Positions 24,601 to 35,941 of a stretch of DNA of 64,000 bases are shown here, one piece after another (positions within the stretch are counted from its first letter, which is position 1; each line of letters opens with the position of its first letter). Where the stretch lies: assembly GCA_963082875.1 (NCBI GenBank), contig OY720100.1:10106001-10170000 (forward strand), read 5' to 3'. This DNA is from Corella eumyota. Its lineage: Eukaryota; Chordata; Ascidiacea; Phlebobranchia; Corellidae. The position numbers were made by a program, and so were the translations under genes. A model generated the notes under the pieces. The model was not told where the DNA came from, made no database searches, and worked only from the letters and a program-made list of their open reading frames with translations.

Positions 24601-25841
24601 CTAATTACCGAACTGTTCTAAACTAAGTTCTTGGATATTTTTTTTTTTTATTAATAAAGGTTACTTAGCTTAGGATGTTGCATTTAATAGGCCCAAAAAC
24701 AAAATATTTATTTTTTTTTTAAAAAGTTATTACCATTTTTAATAGAATTTTTGGAATTTACAAAGTTTAAAATACAAAAAATATTATTTTTTATAAGGAA
24801 AAATTAGTTTTATTTATTTGTATATATATTTGTTATATATAATAGGTCGAAAAACTAAAAAGGGAATATACCTGTATTCTGATGCGAAGGCAAAAGTAAG
24901 GCCCGTTAATGAAACTGCAGAAACTATCTTAAAAGAGTTTGCCATTGAACCTATTGAGGATGTGTAAGTAGTTCATGCTTTCATGTTTGTTACCTTTTCT
25001 TATCTTTACTGCCTAATTATAATTTAAAAATAGTAAATCTTTTTTTAAGGACAAGCTATTATAAATAAAATTTTATTTATTTTAGTAAGATTAAATTATA
25101 TCTCATTGTTTTTCGAATTAATAAATAAAAAACTTAAATGTTTTGTTACTTAATGCCATAAATAATTTGGATACATTTTAACTGATTAATAATTATGTAT
25201 GTCAATAAAAAATACTTTTAATTAAAAGTGGTAAAGTTGTACATAAACAAATATGCACATTTATAACTGGTTTTTCATGTTATGTCATTTTTTCTTTTAT
25301 TAGATATCAAATAAAAATCAGGTTCAAAGTAACATAAAAAATAACTATAACAATTTTTTTAAATTAATAGCGCATCAGATAGTGATATTCAAATGCGGTT
25401 AATTTCGAGATTTGTAAATGAAGCAGTTATGTGCTTGCAGGAAGGAATACTTGATAATCCGGTAGCTACTACTTTTTTTATTTTTATTTTGTATTATTAA
25501 AATGCTTAATATATATTTTAAATTGTTATTAGCTTGAAGGTGATATTGGTGCAGTTTTTGGCCTTGGATTTCCTCCACACCTAGGGGGTAAGTGTGTATA
25601 GTAAAAGTTTAAATTTGTTTTCAAAATTATTACCTGATCCCATTTAGGTAAAAAGTTAATACTTACTTATGACTATATGTATATATTTTTAGGTCCGTTT
25701 AGATATGTTGATTTGTACGGAGCTGACCAATTAGTCCAGAATATGCGTAGATATGAAACTGCATATGGTGCTGCGTTTTCTCCATGTTCCCTGCTTTTGG
25801 AGCATGCCGCTGACTCGTCAAAGAAGTTCCATACATCCTAA
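18601..25841 (+). CDS. HADHA: Mitochondrial trifunctional protein alpha subunit (enoyl-CoA hydratase / 3-hydroxyacyl-CoA dehydrogenase)
   Basis: Hydrates long-chain enoyl-CoA and oxidises the 3-hydroxyacyl-CoA with NAD+. Exons: 18601-18658, 20146-20181, 20251-20318, 20489-20622, 20878-21016, 21151-21238, 21359-21493, 21723-21848, 22110-22231, 22398-22564, 22713-22883, 23082-23217, 23299-23385, 23480-23620, 24102-24251, 24455-24569, 24846-24963, 25371-25461, 25533-25587, 25693-25841. They encode 761 residues, against 763 in human. Exon 1 encodes a short basic leader consistent with mitochondrial import. The crotonase part has [37 protein letters not shown]. The dehydrogenase part has the dinucleotide motif [11 protein letters not shown], then [10 protein letters not shown] and [14 protein letters not shown]. 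The intron after exon 7 appears to use a GC donor (21494-21495). Poly(A) signal AATAAA is at 26010-26015. Confidence 0.97.
18871..20012. mobile_element. Terminal-inverted-repeat element in HADHA intron 1
   Basis: Left end (from CCTCTAAATAGGCTGTGTGC at 18876) and right end (its reverse complement near 19985-20006) form imperfect inverted repeats of roughly 90 bases, ending around AAAGGTAAAAATGTACATA. The 8-mer CTTATAAG flanks both ends directly (18863-18870 and 20013-20020). It may be a target-site duplication of hAT length or, being palindromic, part of the repeat. There is no coding capacity. The element accounts for most of the 1.5 kb intron 1 and carries a SINE fragment. Confidence 0.7.
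19560..19690 (+). mobile_element. SINE fragment nested in the TIR element
   Basis: The body and tail of the SINE family (TTAATCAGCAGCGTAATTAC, CAACTTGAGACCTAGGTGGG, GTAACTGTTGTTACCCC) lie inside the inverted-repeat element of HADHA intron 1. Confidence 0.6.
23690..23942 (-). mobile_element. Near-complete SINE copy in HADHA intron
   Basis: Reverse orientation, between exons 23480-23620 and 24102-24251. Read on the minus strand it begins AACCGGCAGTG, has a GTGTAGTGG A-box-like repeat, a good B box GGGTTCGATTCCC, TGTAGTGCCCTTAAGTAAGG in the body and GAAGTTGACCTTC at the end. This is the clearest tRNA-like head in the window. Confidence 0.8.
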
Positions 25842-26142
25842 TCGACTCGATTAACTAGATTTTTTAAATTTTTTAGAAGTCCAAAAGCTAATGTTTAAAA
25901 GTTGCTAGTATTTTTTGTGCCCTGTGTGCAATTTTTTTGTTAAATAATTTTCAAAAAAACAATAGGATTTAAAGTCTAATTAAAAATCAGTAAATTGTAA
26001 TAATTGTTTAATAAAAAAGTTATATTTATTAATTAAAGTCTCTAAAAAAAAATACGAGTTAACTAAAAAAAACATTTCGTCATTGACATGTTTTAGCTAT
26101 TTAGTTGCTGTAACAATCTGAAAGAGCGTCATTTTTTGTTAA

Positions 26143-26949
26143 AGAGATTGTGTGGTCGCAGGTTTTTTTTAATTATGTTAAAAATCCCTACGCACGACGT
26201 CATCGTCGTAAGTTCATATGTTGGCAGATATACGAAAATAACCTTATTTTACCCTTTCTGAGCCGTTTGTCGTACCTTTTTTTAATTTTTTTTGGAGAAT
26301 ACCAACCTAGCATAAAAAGCAAAGTTTAGCCATGTTATATAAGACAGTTCTTACTTTTAAAGTATTTTTAATTAGGTAGGCTGTATTTGAAAAATTTTAC
26401 CAAGTTAAGGGTATGTTGTTAATTTTGAGAGTTTACCAGTCAGAAACAGTAACAAATACTTATAAGAAGAAGACAGGCCAACTAAGTGTTATTGAACCAA
26501 AATTTACCGTTAACACAGTTTTAGTTTTGTTTAAAATAAAATGACTTCAACGTTGTTAACTAATACATTGTCAAATTGTTTAAGTTAGCTCATATACCCT
26601 ACCTAATTAAAAAGACTTTAAAAGTAAGAAATGTTTTATATAATATGGCAAAATTTTGCTTTTCATGCTAAGTTTGGTTTCTACAACAGAAAATTAAAAA
26701 AAGTACAACAAACGGCTCAGAAATGGCAAAATAAGAAAATTTTCTTATGTCTGCCAGCGGATGAATTTACGACGAGACGTCGTGGTTCACGTGACTCACG
26801 GGCGTAGGGACTTTTTCTATTTAGAATATTTTAAATGCAAATCATAATAACTCAAAAACTACTTGATAAATTTTTAAAAATTATGATATCCTTGTTCAAG
26901 TTGGAAAAATTTTAAATAGTTAAAAAAATCCTACGACCACACAATCTCT
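26143..26949. mobile_element. Foldback DNA transposon with TTAA target duplication
   Basis: 807 bp element flanked by TTAA on both sides (26139-26142 and 26950-26953). The ends are AGAGATTGTGTGGTCG and its reverse complement. Inverted similarity runs far inward: GAGCCGTTTGT near 26261 pairs with ACAAACGGCTC near 26708, and ATTAGGTAGG near 26372 pairs with CCTACCTAAT near 26598. Nearly the whole element is one giant hairpin. There is no transposase ORF. TTAA duplication is known for piggyBac and Kolobok families; AG-starting ends lean towards Kolobok, tentatively. Confidence 0.85.
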
Positions 26950-27997
26950 TTAAATAACATAAATTAAAAAAAAATGAAAAAACGAATGCAATTAAGTGGA
27001 ATGGCGTTTTATTTAAGCCAAAAAAATATGGTTCAGTTAATACTGTTAACAAGTACCAAGAAATTTCCATTAAAAAACGTTTATTTATTTTGTTTTAATT
27101 TAATTCTTTCCGTACAGTAACGGATATGATTTTTGGTATTTTTTACTTGATTTTATTAAATATTTATTAAAGTGTTTCAATTCTGGATTAATTTACTAAT
27201 TAAATAATCGAAAATAAGTAATTGGGTCACTTATCAGATAGCAATATTGAAATAAGGTTAGTTAAACCCTGAGTAGGTAACTTTAACAACTTAATTAAGT
27301 TATCGTACGTACTATTAAAAATTGTAATTTAAAACAAGTTTTACATTAAAAAGTAATTTAAAAGGAGTTAAAAAAATTTTTTGAAAGATTTAAATAAGTC
27401 AAAAGATATTCTATTTTAAAGGGAATTAATATTAAAACATATTTTTAAGGGAATACGAAAACTTTTTAAAAGACCTCAGTGTTTTGAAATATTTAAATTG
27501 ATTTATGCAAAAATCAAACAAGCTGTCAGGAGTTGTCAACTTTGTTTTGCCAATATTTGGTTGTGTAATCGATTTAACAAGCTTTAATTCCTATACTATA
27601 TGTGTTTGCCTAGCTTTAATACTTACAAACTTGTAATATACTTTAAAAGCAGAAACGAATGCAAATGACCCTTATCTGTCATACGAGCCAAATTTTAGCT
27701 TGTAAAAATAAACTTCAACATTTCTAAGTGGTTGTTTAATAAATTTAACTTGATGCATATGTACTTGGCGTTGTGTAATACATCTTTTTTAAATATACAC
27801 GTGATTTAAGAATCACTTTAAATAATAGATTATGATGTATATCGATACTTTTATGTTTAAAAATAGAATATAGATCCTGTTAGTAAAAGAGGTTGTCATT
27901 TTCAAGTTTGCATTCAAATGCACTGGAACTTTATGAACAAGGTTCTTGAATATGTCAATCAATGCATTTTTGTAAAACTGATATCCGCCTTAAAAAT

Positions 27998-28005
27998 TAT
28001 AAAAG
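27998..28005 (+). promoter_or_regulatory. TATA box of the cysteine-repeat gene
   Basis: TATAAAAG lies 80 bases upstream of the ATG at 28078, leaving room for a short 5' UTR. It is the best TATA element seen beside any gene here, and fits a strongly and specifically expressed structural gene. Confidence 0.6.
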
Positions 28006-28077
28006 AAGCCTAAACTTTCAATAATTCCTCATTCAGTTATTACTCTATAGAAGCAACAGCTTAATATAGAAAATAAA

Positions 28078-29508
28078 ATGCGATTCTTTTTTGTTTTAGC
28101 CTTCGTTCTTGGAACAACTTCTGCCTTGGTCATTAATCCAAGTAAGAAATATTTTTATTAAAGTTTATTTGTGATTAATTATAACTTATTTTTAAGGCGT
28201 ATCTTCGTCATTATCGGCATCAGCCTCAGCTGAAACTGGAAGTGGCGGACTGAATGTCCTCGACGGATTTGGTGATTTTTTTAAAAATTGCTTCAACTTT
28301 CCTTGCACTGGTAGACGAATTCGTCAACCACGCATTAGACGAATTCCATGCGAACCATGTCCAACTCCAACTATTGATGTTCCTTGCGAACCATGCCCAA
28401 TTCCAACTATTGATATTCCTTGCGAACCATGCCCAATTCCAACAATTGAACCTTGTATTCCATGCCCAATTCCAACAATTGAACCTTGTATTCCATGCCC
28501 ACCTCGACGAATTAGACGACCTTGTCAACCAAGACAAATAAGAAGACCTTGTCCTCCAAGACAAAGAAGGCCTTGTCCTCCAAGACAAAGAAGTCCTTGT
28601 CAACCCAGACAAAGATGTCGACGACCACGTTGTAACTATTGTCCACAACCTCAAAGAAGATGTCAACCACGTAGAATAAGAAAACGGCCTTGTCGACGTA
28701 CGTTTTTTATTAAATTACATTAAAATTTAAATTAATTTTAAACAGAAAAAATTGCTTAAACACGATTGTGTTTTGTAGAACGTGTTCCATGCACACCATG
28801 TGTCCAAGAAGTCCCTTGTGTTCAAGAAATCCCATGTGTTCAAGAAATGCCATGTGTCCTAGAAGACCCATGTCCTCGAGACATCCCATGTGTTCAAGAA
28901 ATTCCATGTGTCCTAGAAGACCCATGTCTTCGAGACATCCCATGTGTTCAAGAAATTCCATGTGTCCTAGAAGACCCATGTCTTCGAGACATCCCATGTG
29001 TTCAAGAAATTCCATGTGTCCTAGATGAGCCATGTGTTCAAGAAGTACCATGTGTCCAAGAAGTACCATGTGTCCAAGTAGTACCATGTGTTCAAGAAGT
29101 ACCCTGTGTCCAAGAGGTACCATGTGTCCAAGAAGTACCATGTGTCCAAGAAGTACCATGTGTTCAAGAAGTACCATGTGTCCAAGAAGAACCATGTGTT
29201 CAAGACATCATCCCATGTGCTCCACTTGATGTTGAAATCCCATGTGAGGGGGGTTTTGACTTCTTTCAATTACCTAAGTTGAACTCATTTTTGGGTGGAA
29301 ATTCTTTTCCTATCGGAGAAAGTTCCAGTTTTAGTTCGGCATTTGCTAGCGCCTCATCGTAAGTATAAACTATATTTATAATTTTTTGTAAGTTCTTTTT
29401 AAATAATTTTAGTCAAAAAATAAATTGAAATATTTTTGAAATATATTTTATTACGTACATATGTCAAAATACATTAACCGAATATTTTTTAGAAGCATCG
29501 ACATTTAA
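28078..29508 (+). CDS. Secreted Cys-Pro repeat protein, basic then acidic halves
   Basis: Family not recognised. Exons 28078-28141, 28197-28697, 28779-29358 and probably 29493-29508 encode about 386 residues. Exon 1 is a signal peptide (MRFFFVLAFVLGTTSA). Exon 2 opens with SVSSSLSASASAETGSGG, then repeats of the type PCEPCPIPTID, PCQPRQIRR and PCPPRQRR: rich in Cys, Pro and Arg, strongly basic. Exon 3 is 23 hexapeptides PCVQEV/PCVLED/PCLRDI, strongly acidic, ending in a Ser/Phe-rich tail (GESSSFSSAFASAS). Regular cysteines suggest a disulfide-bonded extracellular or matrix protein; this is inference. If the gtaagt after 29358 is not used as a donor, the protein ends at 29362 instead. Further gtaagt and acag signals to about 29640 suggest 3' UTR introns. 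Confidence 0.8.
28787..29217. repeat. 18-bp coding tandem array
   Basis: Twenty-three units of the form CCATGTGTCCAAGAAGTA encode the acidic hexapeptides. In the first half a higher-order unit of 54 bases (PCVQEI-PCVLED-PCLRDI) recurs about three times. The second half is nearly uniform. This pattern is expected from unequal exchange. Confidence 0.9.
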
Positions 29509-30229
29509 AGATGACTGCAACTAGTAAGTTAGCTGGGTAAACATATAATTAAAATTTAAAATAAATTTAAATTAATAAAAAAGTAAACTATACCAACTTA
29601 AGGTTACATTAAATCTTTTTTTACAGGTCAAGACGCACAGTAAAAAAAATTCTAGAGTAGAAAGTCAATACAAGACTAATACGTGCGCATATTGTAGTTT
29701 TTAATGCTCTCTGTTTCGTTATTGTCTTTATGTAACAATATATCCCTTTTCTGTTTTTCTTGTTTAAATGTTTTTCTTCTTTTTCCTTTCTTCGGCTTAT
29801 TACAGATCCTATGTGTAAAAATACATCATATGTTTGTCAAGAACGAGCTAAAAAACAAAGTGAGTTGCGTATTTTTTAATGATTAGTTTTATAAGCAAAA
29901 ATAACTAAAAATGTTTGTGATATTTGTCCTAGTTGTACTTTCTTGCCACCTTCAACAAAGTTTAATGCAAAATAAGATATTTAGAAAATAATATATCATT
30001 GAATTTCAGTACACACTTTAGTTAACTTTATTATAACACACATATTGACAGGGGCCCCCTGGACTTCCATCTACTTAAATAACAAATGATAAATTTAATT
30101 AGTAAAATGACACACGTACACAAAATAAGATTGCAATATACTAGCAAGTTTTAAACGTCTAATATAAATATAATAAACAAACAAAGACTAAATGTGAATA
30201 CTTTATTAACGACTTTTTGTTTTATTAAA
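29509..30229. other. Convergent 3' stretch
   Basis: Probable 3' UTR of the cysteine-repeat gene (donor- and acceptor-like sites at about 29522 and 29626), then AT-rich DNA up to the receptor stop codon. No other gene seen. Confidence 0.45.
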
Positions 30230-33200
30230 CTATCTGCTAGATGACGCAATTGTGCTTGAAGTAATAAAGCTTTGATTCTTTCTTTTACAAATTATAAATT
30301 TATAAAAACGCTCCATCGCATTAGAGTATATGATGGGATTTAAAGCACTGTTGATTGGCAAAAGAATTATAGCCGAAACTGCATAGGCAACCCCAGGCAA
30401 CTGAACGCCTCCCAAATTTAAAAATGCCATTACCGAAATTGGAACCCAGCAACAAAAATCCGTCATAATTAGTCGAAGTATTTTACGTTGCATCGCTAGA
30501 AATAAAATTAAAAAAAAACAGTTATTATTTTTATGTTTAACTATATACTTTAGGCAGTTTATACCTTGTGATTTCTTTTTTTGCATGAACCTGCCGAAGG
30601 AAGTTTTTGATTTACTTTTAGAAAGGGTCCGCTTTGATTCCGATCGGATTTCATTGCTAGATGATTTCGCATAAACAATTGTATAGGAAATAGCAACAAA
30701 TATAAAAGCCACAAAGTTAAACAGGTTTATCGAAAAAGAATATCTCCACGCTCGATCGGCAGTTGTCACGTAGAGTTTAGGAATGCAAACGCTGTTTACG
30801 CTGTAATAACTAAAATTAATTTTTTTTTTTTAATAGCACATGAAATATTTCTAATTTACAATAACTTAGGCAATAATAATACAAACAAATTTGGAGATAT
30901 ATAGGTTGGCGTGTTGTTTGATTTAAGAACTAACACTTTAAATAAATATTAACGATTATATATACAATTAATATTAATTTACCCAAAATATCTAATAACT
31001 TTAAATCTGGTCATAGATTCTTGAATATGCTTTTTTTGAAAAATATTTGCAAACTGATGCCAAGATGTTATGTCACTTATTTTCGTTTGGTATGTTGTTA
31101 TGTGATCAGCTGTCCAGTTTTGATACTTTGGTTCAAAAAATGGCAAGTTTTCTACATAGGTTTTTGTTTCTTGAAAAAAAAGCATGTTACTGGATTTGTA
31201 AATCGTAGTCGTTAAACTATACCTTCGAAGAAATTAATTAAAAACTATTTTTTGTTTGTTTTATTAGATTTGCAATTTTATTTGATTATTAACAAACAAA
31301 GATCGATATTAACTGCTAAAAAGTTACGGAAAAAGTTTTAAAAAAAATGTTTTTGTTTTGTTGTTAAAAAATTAAAAAATACCATTTTTATTAAAATTTT
31401 TATCAATTGCAAGCATATTAGTAAAGTAAAAACTATTAAAAAATTTAGTTACAATAACGTAAAAAATAAATTCAATTGTACCCAAAAAATCCACTTTGAT
31501 GCTTTTGAAAAAAGGTAAATCTGTGACAAGCGCGGTGGTAGTAAAACTGCTTTGAAATTTAGTGGTAAGGGGCAAAACTGCAATTAAACTTGTTGTAATC
31601 CAAGTTAAAAATATCAGAAGAAGTACAATGATGAGCTTTGGGTGATGAGACGCCTTGAACGGCTACATTAAGCACAGATTATAATATTACTTTTTTTTAC
31701 CACATGTTGTAAGTTATTTAGTAACTTAATATAGCAAAGAAATTGTTTGGTTGCAACAAACACTTTTCTTTAACTTTAGTTTTCTTTAAATTATTGATAA
31801 TAAAAAGCAGCCAAATAAGAGTAATTACCTTGTATATTACATATAGTCGAAATGAAGTCAATATTACCATAGTGATTACAGATGTTTCGCTTGAAAGTAC
31901 AACAAGCACACCCATTATGTTGCAAACTTCTCCTGACCTCCATGTTAAATCGTGCGAACAATAATTACCCGAATATTTTAACCCGTAAGCACCGAGCATA
32001 AAAAGATAAATTCCCATTAAAATATCTGAAACTGCTAAGTTCAGAACAAGTAGGTGATTGGCCCTTAATGCTGCCGAATTGTTGATTTGATTTAAGTTTA
32101 AAACTTGTCGTATCAGAACCAACTAAAATAAAAGTTATGTTATTTTAACAAAATTTCTTTTTTAACCTTGTTTTGTCACGTATTTGTTGTTTGACCAACC
32201 AAGTTTCCAAACACAGCTAATAAACCCATAATCCACACTAATACCCTAAGTACAGGGTTTGCAATTAATTCATATCGTGAAGATAAAACTGTTTCTTGAT
32301 TATCGTTTCGAATTGTTGGGCATTCGTCACTCCAATCTGAGCAATCTTTTAATCCGTTAAAAACCTAAATATTAACAATTCTTAAAAAAAATAAAAATTA
32401 AACAACTAAGAAAAGAACAATTTTGATTTCAAGCTGAGTTAACATTGGTTGTTGATAACAAATTAATTGACTTCAGGGCAATTTTACAAGACTTGCCTTT
32501 CGACGTTCAATAAACAGCGGTTTCTGGTTTTCGCAATAAAATCGATCATCATTGGTGCAATTTTTTTCGTCGCTCATGTCATCACAATTTATTACGAAAT
32601 CACAAATTTGATTTTCACTAATAGAAACCTAATTATCATATATAAACAATTTTTTTAAATAACAACTACATTTTTTCGTATTTACTTGTTACCAGACTAG
32701 TTTTTATAGTTACAAAAAGGTGAACAGAGCTGCGTATTTTTCGGAATTGTAAAAAAACAACAAGTTATACCTTTGCACCGCCCAATGCTGAACAATTATA
32801 TCTGTGAAAATTTCTGCACAATCGTGTTTTCTCATCTCTTTCATTGTTACAATCCAAATAGCCGTCACAAACTCGTGATTTTGGAATACTTACTAAATTT
32901 CCGGAAGCACAACTAAAACGTCGCGTGCATTCTTTTACCATCTCGTCATTTCGAACCGAAAATGGACAGTTTAAAACGCCATCGCAATACTGTGATGCGT
33001 TTAACTGTATTAATTGTAACTTTCTTTTAACCTAAAAAAACATTGTTGTTTACAATATTACAAAACTTTTAAGTTGTTACAAAAAATACTAAAATTATTT
33101 TCATAATACCTTGATATAACATTTTAATTTTAGAAAACGATCTTTTTTTGTAACCACTTGGTCGCTTGCAGCACATTTAAAAGCTTTGTGAAAATGGGTT

Positions 33201-35941
33201 TGACTAGTATTCAACAAGGCCTGCGTCGTGGTTGGGGCAATTGTAGTTGTTTTCGCTAAAATACATTGTGGATTGCATTCATCAATTGGTCGGCCTGGTT
33301 GAACAACCCATCGAGACTGGTAACCAGGAGGAGGGCATTCAGGGACACCATTGCAATATATAGCAATAACGTTGTTACAGTCAGCATAACTGTTGTTCTT
33401 ATCACACCTATAATTTAAATATGGAATTAGTTCAACTTAATCTTTGCGCTCAGCAAACTGAATATAAAGTTTAACAAACGCAAAAAATACAATTTATAAT
33501 AATAAATTTAATTTCATCTTGCCAATATAAACGTTTTAAAGTACAACTTTTTATACTTGAACTTTATTATACTTGATCAGCTTACCTGCAAAAATGCCCA
33601 GGCGTAACGGTTTTATTACAAGATTTTGTTCCATGGCAGAATGAATAGCTGAAAATACAAACTTTGGTAATAAAGAAAAGGTAAAACATAGTTGTCGGTT
33701 TGTATAATTTTAATATTTAATTATTCCCGATGTAAAAATGACAACTTTTTATCGCCTAAATTTGGAGTAACATTTATTACTCCTATCCAGTTTCAAGTTT
33801 TTTTTGGAGTTTAGAAATTTCTAAAAATGTTGCTTTATAAACCCGCCAATTGTTTTTTAATTTGGCAAAAGTTTAAACAAAACATACAACATGTTATTTA
33901 GTTAAGAATACGTTTTATTTGTTACGAAAGCGTTTTATTTAATTTTGTAATCACTCAAAGTTATTTTTTACCTTTCATCGAATTCATCAAAACAGTCAAT
34001 GACGCCGTCGCAGACTTGGCTTCTTTGAATACATTCGCCGTTCGGACATTTAATGTTTCCATATGAGCAGTTTTCTAAACCAACTACATTTCTAAACAAA
34101 AAATTACTTGCTGTTGAATATGCGCTAAATGTTTTTTTTATTTTTGTAATTATTTTTGTTATTTCGAGTGCATCCCGTTTAAACCATAATATACAGTATG
34201 TCTTAAAACATACTTTGAAAAGAACATAATAAGTTTGTTATTAATTTTATTGGAAAGAAAAATGTTGAAAAAATTCTAAAGTAAAAAAGTATACGATATT
34301 TAAATACTATTTGACCAAATAGACATTTGCCTAAAAACAGGCCACCTTTTTACAAATTAACGAGCATTTTCTAAAAAAGTTGTAGTAAGTGGGGGCTAAT
34401 ATATATAGGGGCTTGTTCGTAAAATGCGATTTTCAGGCATATGATTTTTGGCCAAATGGTTGTCAACAAATAAGAGTAAATCAAGCCTGTGTTGTTTGTC
34501 GTACATGGGTGCGGCAGTCTTTGTTGTAACCATTTGCCTGCAAGCTGATATCTTTTCGCCTTCACATAAACATTCATCTGATAGATCAGGACAATCGATG
34601 ATACCATTACAAACATGTTTCCGGGAAATAACTAGAGATTTATCAAGGCACACAAAGCAAACGGTTTTATTAAATTTAGCACCTTTCATTTCTCGAATAT
34701 CTCTATACAAATTAAATTAATATATAATTCTTTTAATTTTAATTATTAAAAAAAAACGTTTTTTTAATGAGACAACTACAAAAATTAATTGAAATTATAA
34801 CCTTGGGTCGTTCAGCAAAGTGCTGTCAGGATGATAAGTTAAATAGCACAGGTCACTACCATCGTCGCAATCTTGCACACCATCGAAAACCAAAAACTGA
34901 GGCAGTCCACACATTTCTCCATCCCTTACACATTTAAATCCAATTCCGTTGTTCCAAACTGACTTACCTGGACATTCATAACAATCTTCGCCGGAACATA
35001 TAAGCGAACGATCTTTACATATTGAGGTGCCTGGACATCGATAATAATTTGGACAGAGTACATCGCATTCATTTACGCTACTACATACAATTGTACCGTC
35101 GCAATAATCACTTCTCGAAAGGGAACAGAAGCGTTTTACAGCATTCTGAGCGTTCTTACAACTGCCGTGTAAAAATAAAATGTTTACTTAATTTACAAAG
35201 TAATTATAAGATAGCAATACAAAAACATGTAAAACCTAATTATAGGATTAGTTGAAAAAGGTGTAACAACTAGCTTGGTGTTATTAATTCCTTGCACAAT
35301 TTCATCACTATGATCACTACAGTCATTTTTACCATTACAAAATTGTTGCCGAAGTATATTTTGGCCATCCTTGCAAGTAAACTCCGATTTACCTCCTAAG
35401 ACAATATTTTTGAAACATTTTATTAGATTTATAAAACAAATTCTTGTTTATGTGTGTAAATGACCGGTTTTGATTTAATGTATTTTTTGGACAATCCTTC
35501 ACAAACTAAAATATTTTAAATTAATACAAACATTGCTTTATTTGTTGTAATTTTATTATAAGTTCTAACTTTGCTGGATTAAAAAATATGCTAAATATTT
35601 TCAATTCATAATTTGTTTATTTTAAACCTTTAGGTTATTTCTTAAACCACTAACTATGGGAATAAGTTAAACATCTAACACAATTTTTTTAACTAACAAT
35701 TTTAAAATTTGTGAATCATTTCTTAAACTTTTGAAATTTTTTGTAATTTAATTTTGTAAAAGATAAATTAAATATATAATATATTATTCTTGCTGTGCTA
35801 ATTCAATTTTAATAACCAGCATCATCTTAACAAAAATTTAAAATCACCTTTGTTACGTCGACGTCTAAAAAGTTTTCGACTGGCATCAACAATTTCAATG
35901 ACTAACAGGAAATATATAAGCAAACAGAGTTTCAGTTTCAT
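30230..35941 (-). CDS. Relaxin-receptor-like GPCR with LDLa array, no LRRs
   Basis: Minus-strand exons: 35848-35941, 35236-35395, 34802-35161, 34538-34702 (low end uncertain, 34505 also fits), 33972-34091, 33586-33648, 33110-33407, 32771-33031, 32497-32628, 32200-32364, 31829-32122, 31482-31662 (or to 31383), 30983-31169, 30565-30800, 30230-30495. About 1000 residues. A signal peptide (MKLKLCLLIYFLLVIEIVDA) precedes six to eight LDL-receptor class A-like modules with CNG..DC.D.SDE cores. The seven-helix part follows relaxin receptors: NLAVSDILMGIYLFMLGAYG in helix 2, SSETSV in helix 3, FCCWVPISVMAF in helix 6, LPINSALNPIIY in helix 7. The helix-3 DRY site reads FRL. The second extracellular loop is long (over 70 residues). 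No leucine-rich repeats lie between LDLa and helix 1, unlike RXFP1/2. The ligand cannot be inferred. Confidence 0.85.

Larger units (their letters stand above)
25842..28077. other. Intergenic DNA between HADHA and the cysteine-repeat gene
   Basis: Contains the HADHA 3' end, the foldback transposon at 26143-26949 and then featureless AT-rich DNA up to the core promoter near 27998. Confidence 0.6.

Noticed and set aside
28226-29269. Long open frames on the minus strand and in other plus-strand frames over the cysteine-repeat gene
   Set aside because: An 18-bp repeat unit keeps any stop-free frame open throughout the array. The frame joined to the signal peptide by splice sites explains the region.
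34505-34538. Choice between a GC donor (34537-34536) and a GT donor (34504-34503) for receptor exon 4
   Set aside because: Both keep phase and no domain spacing decides. Neither is claimed as a separate finding.
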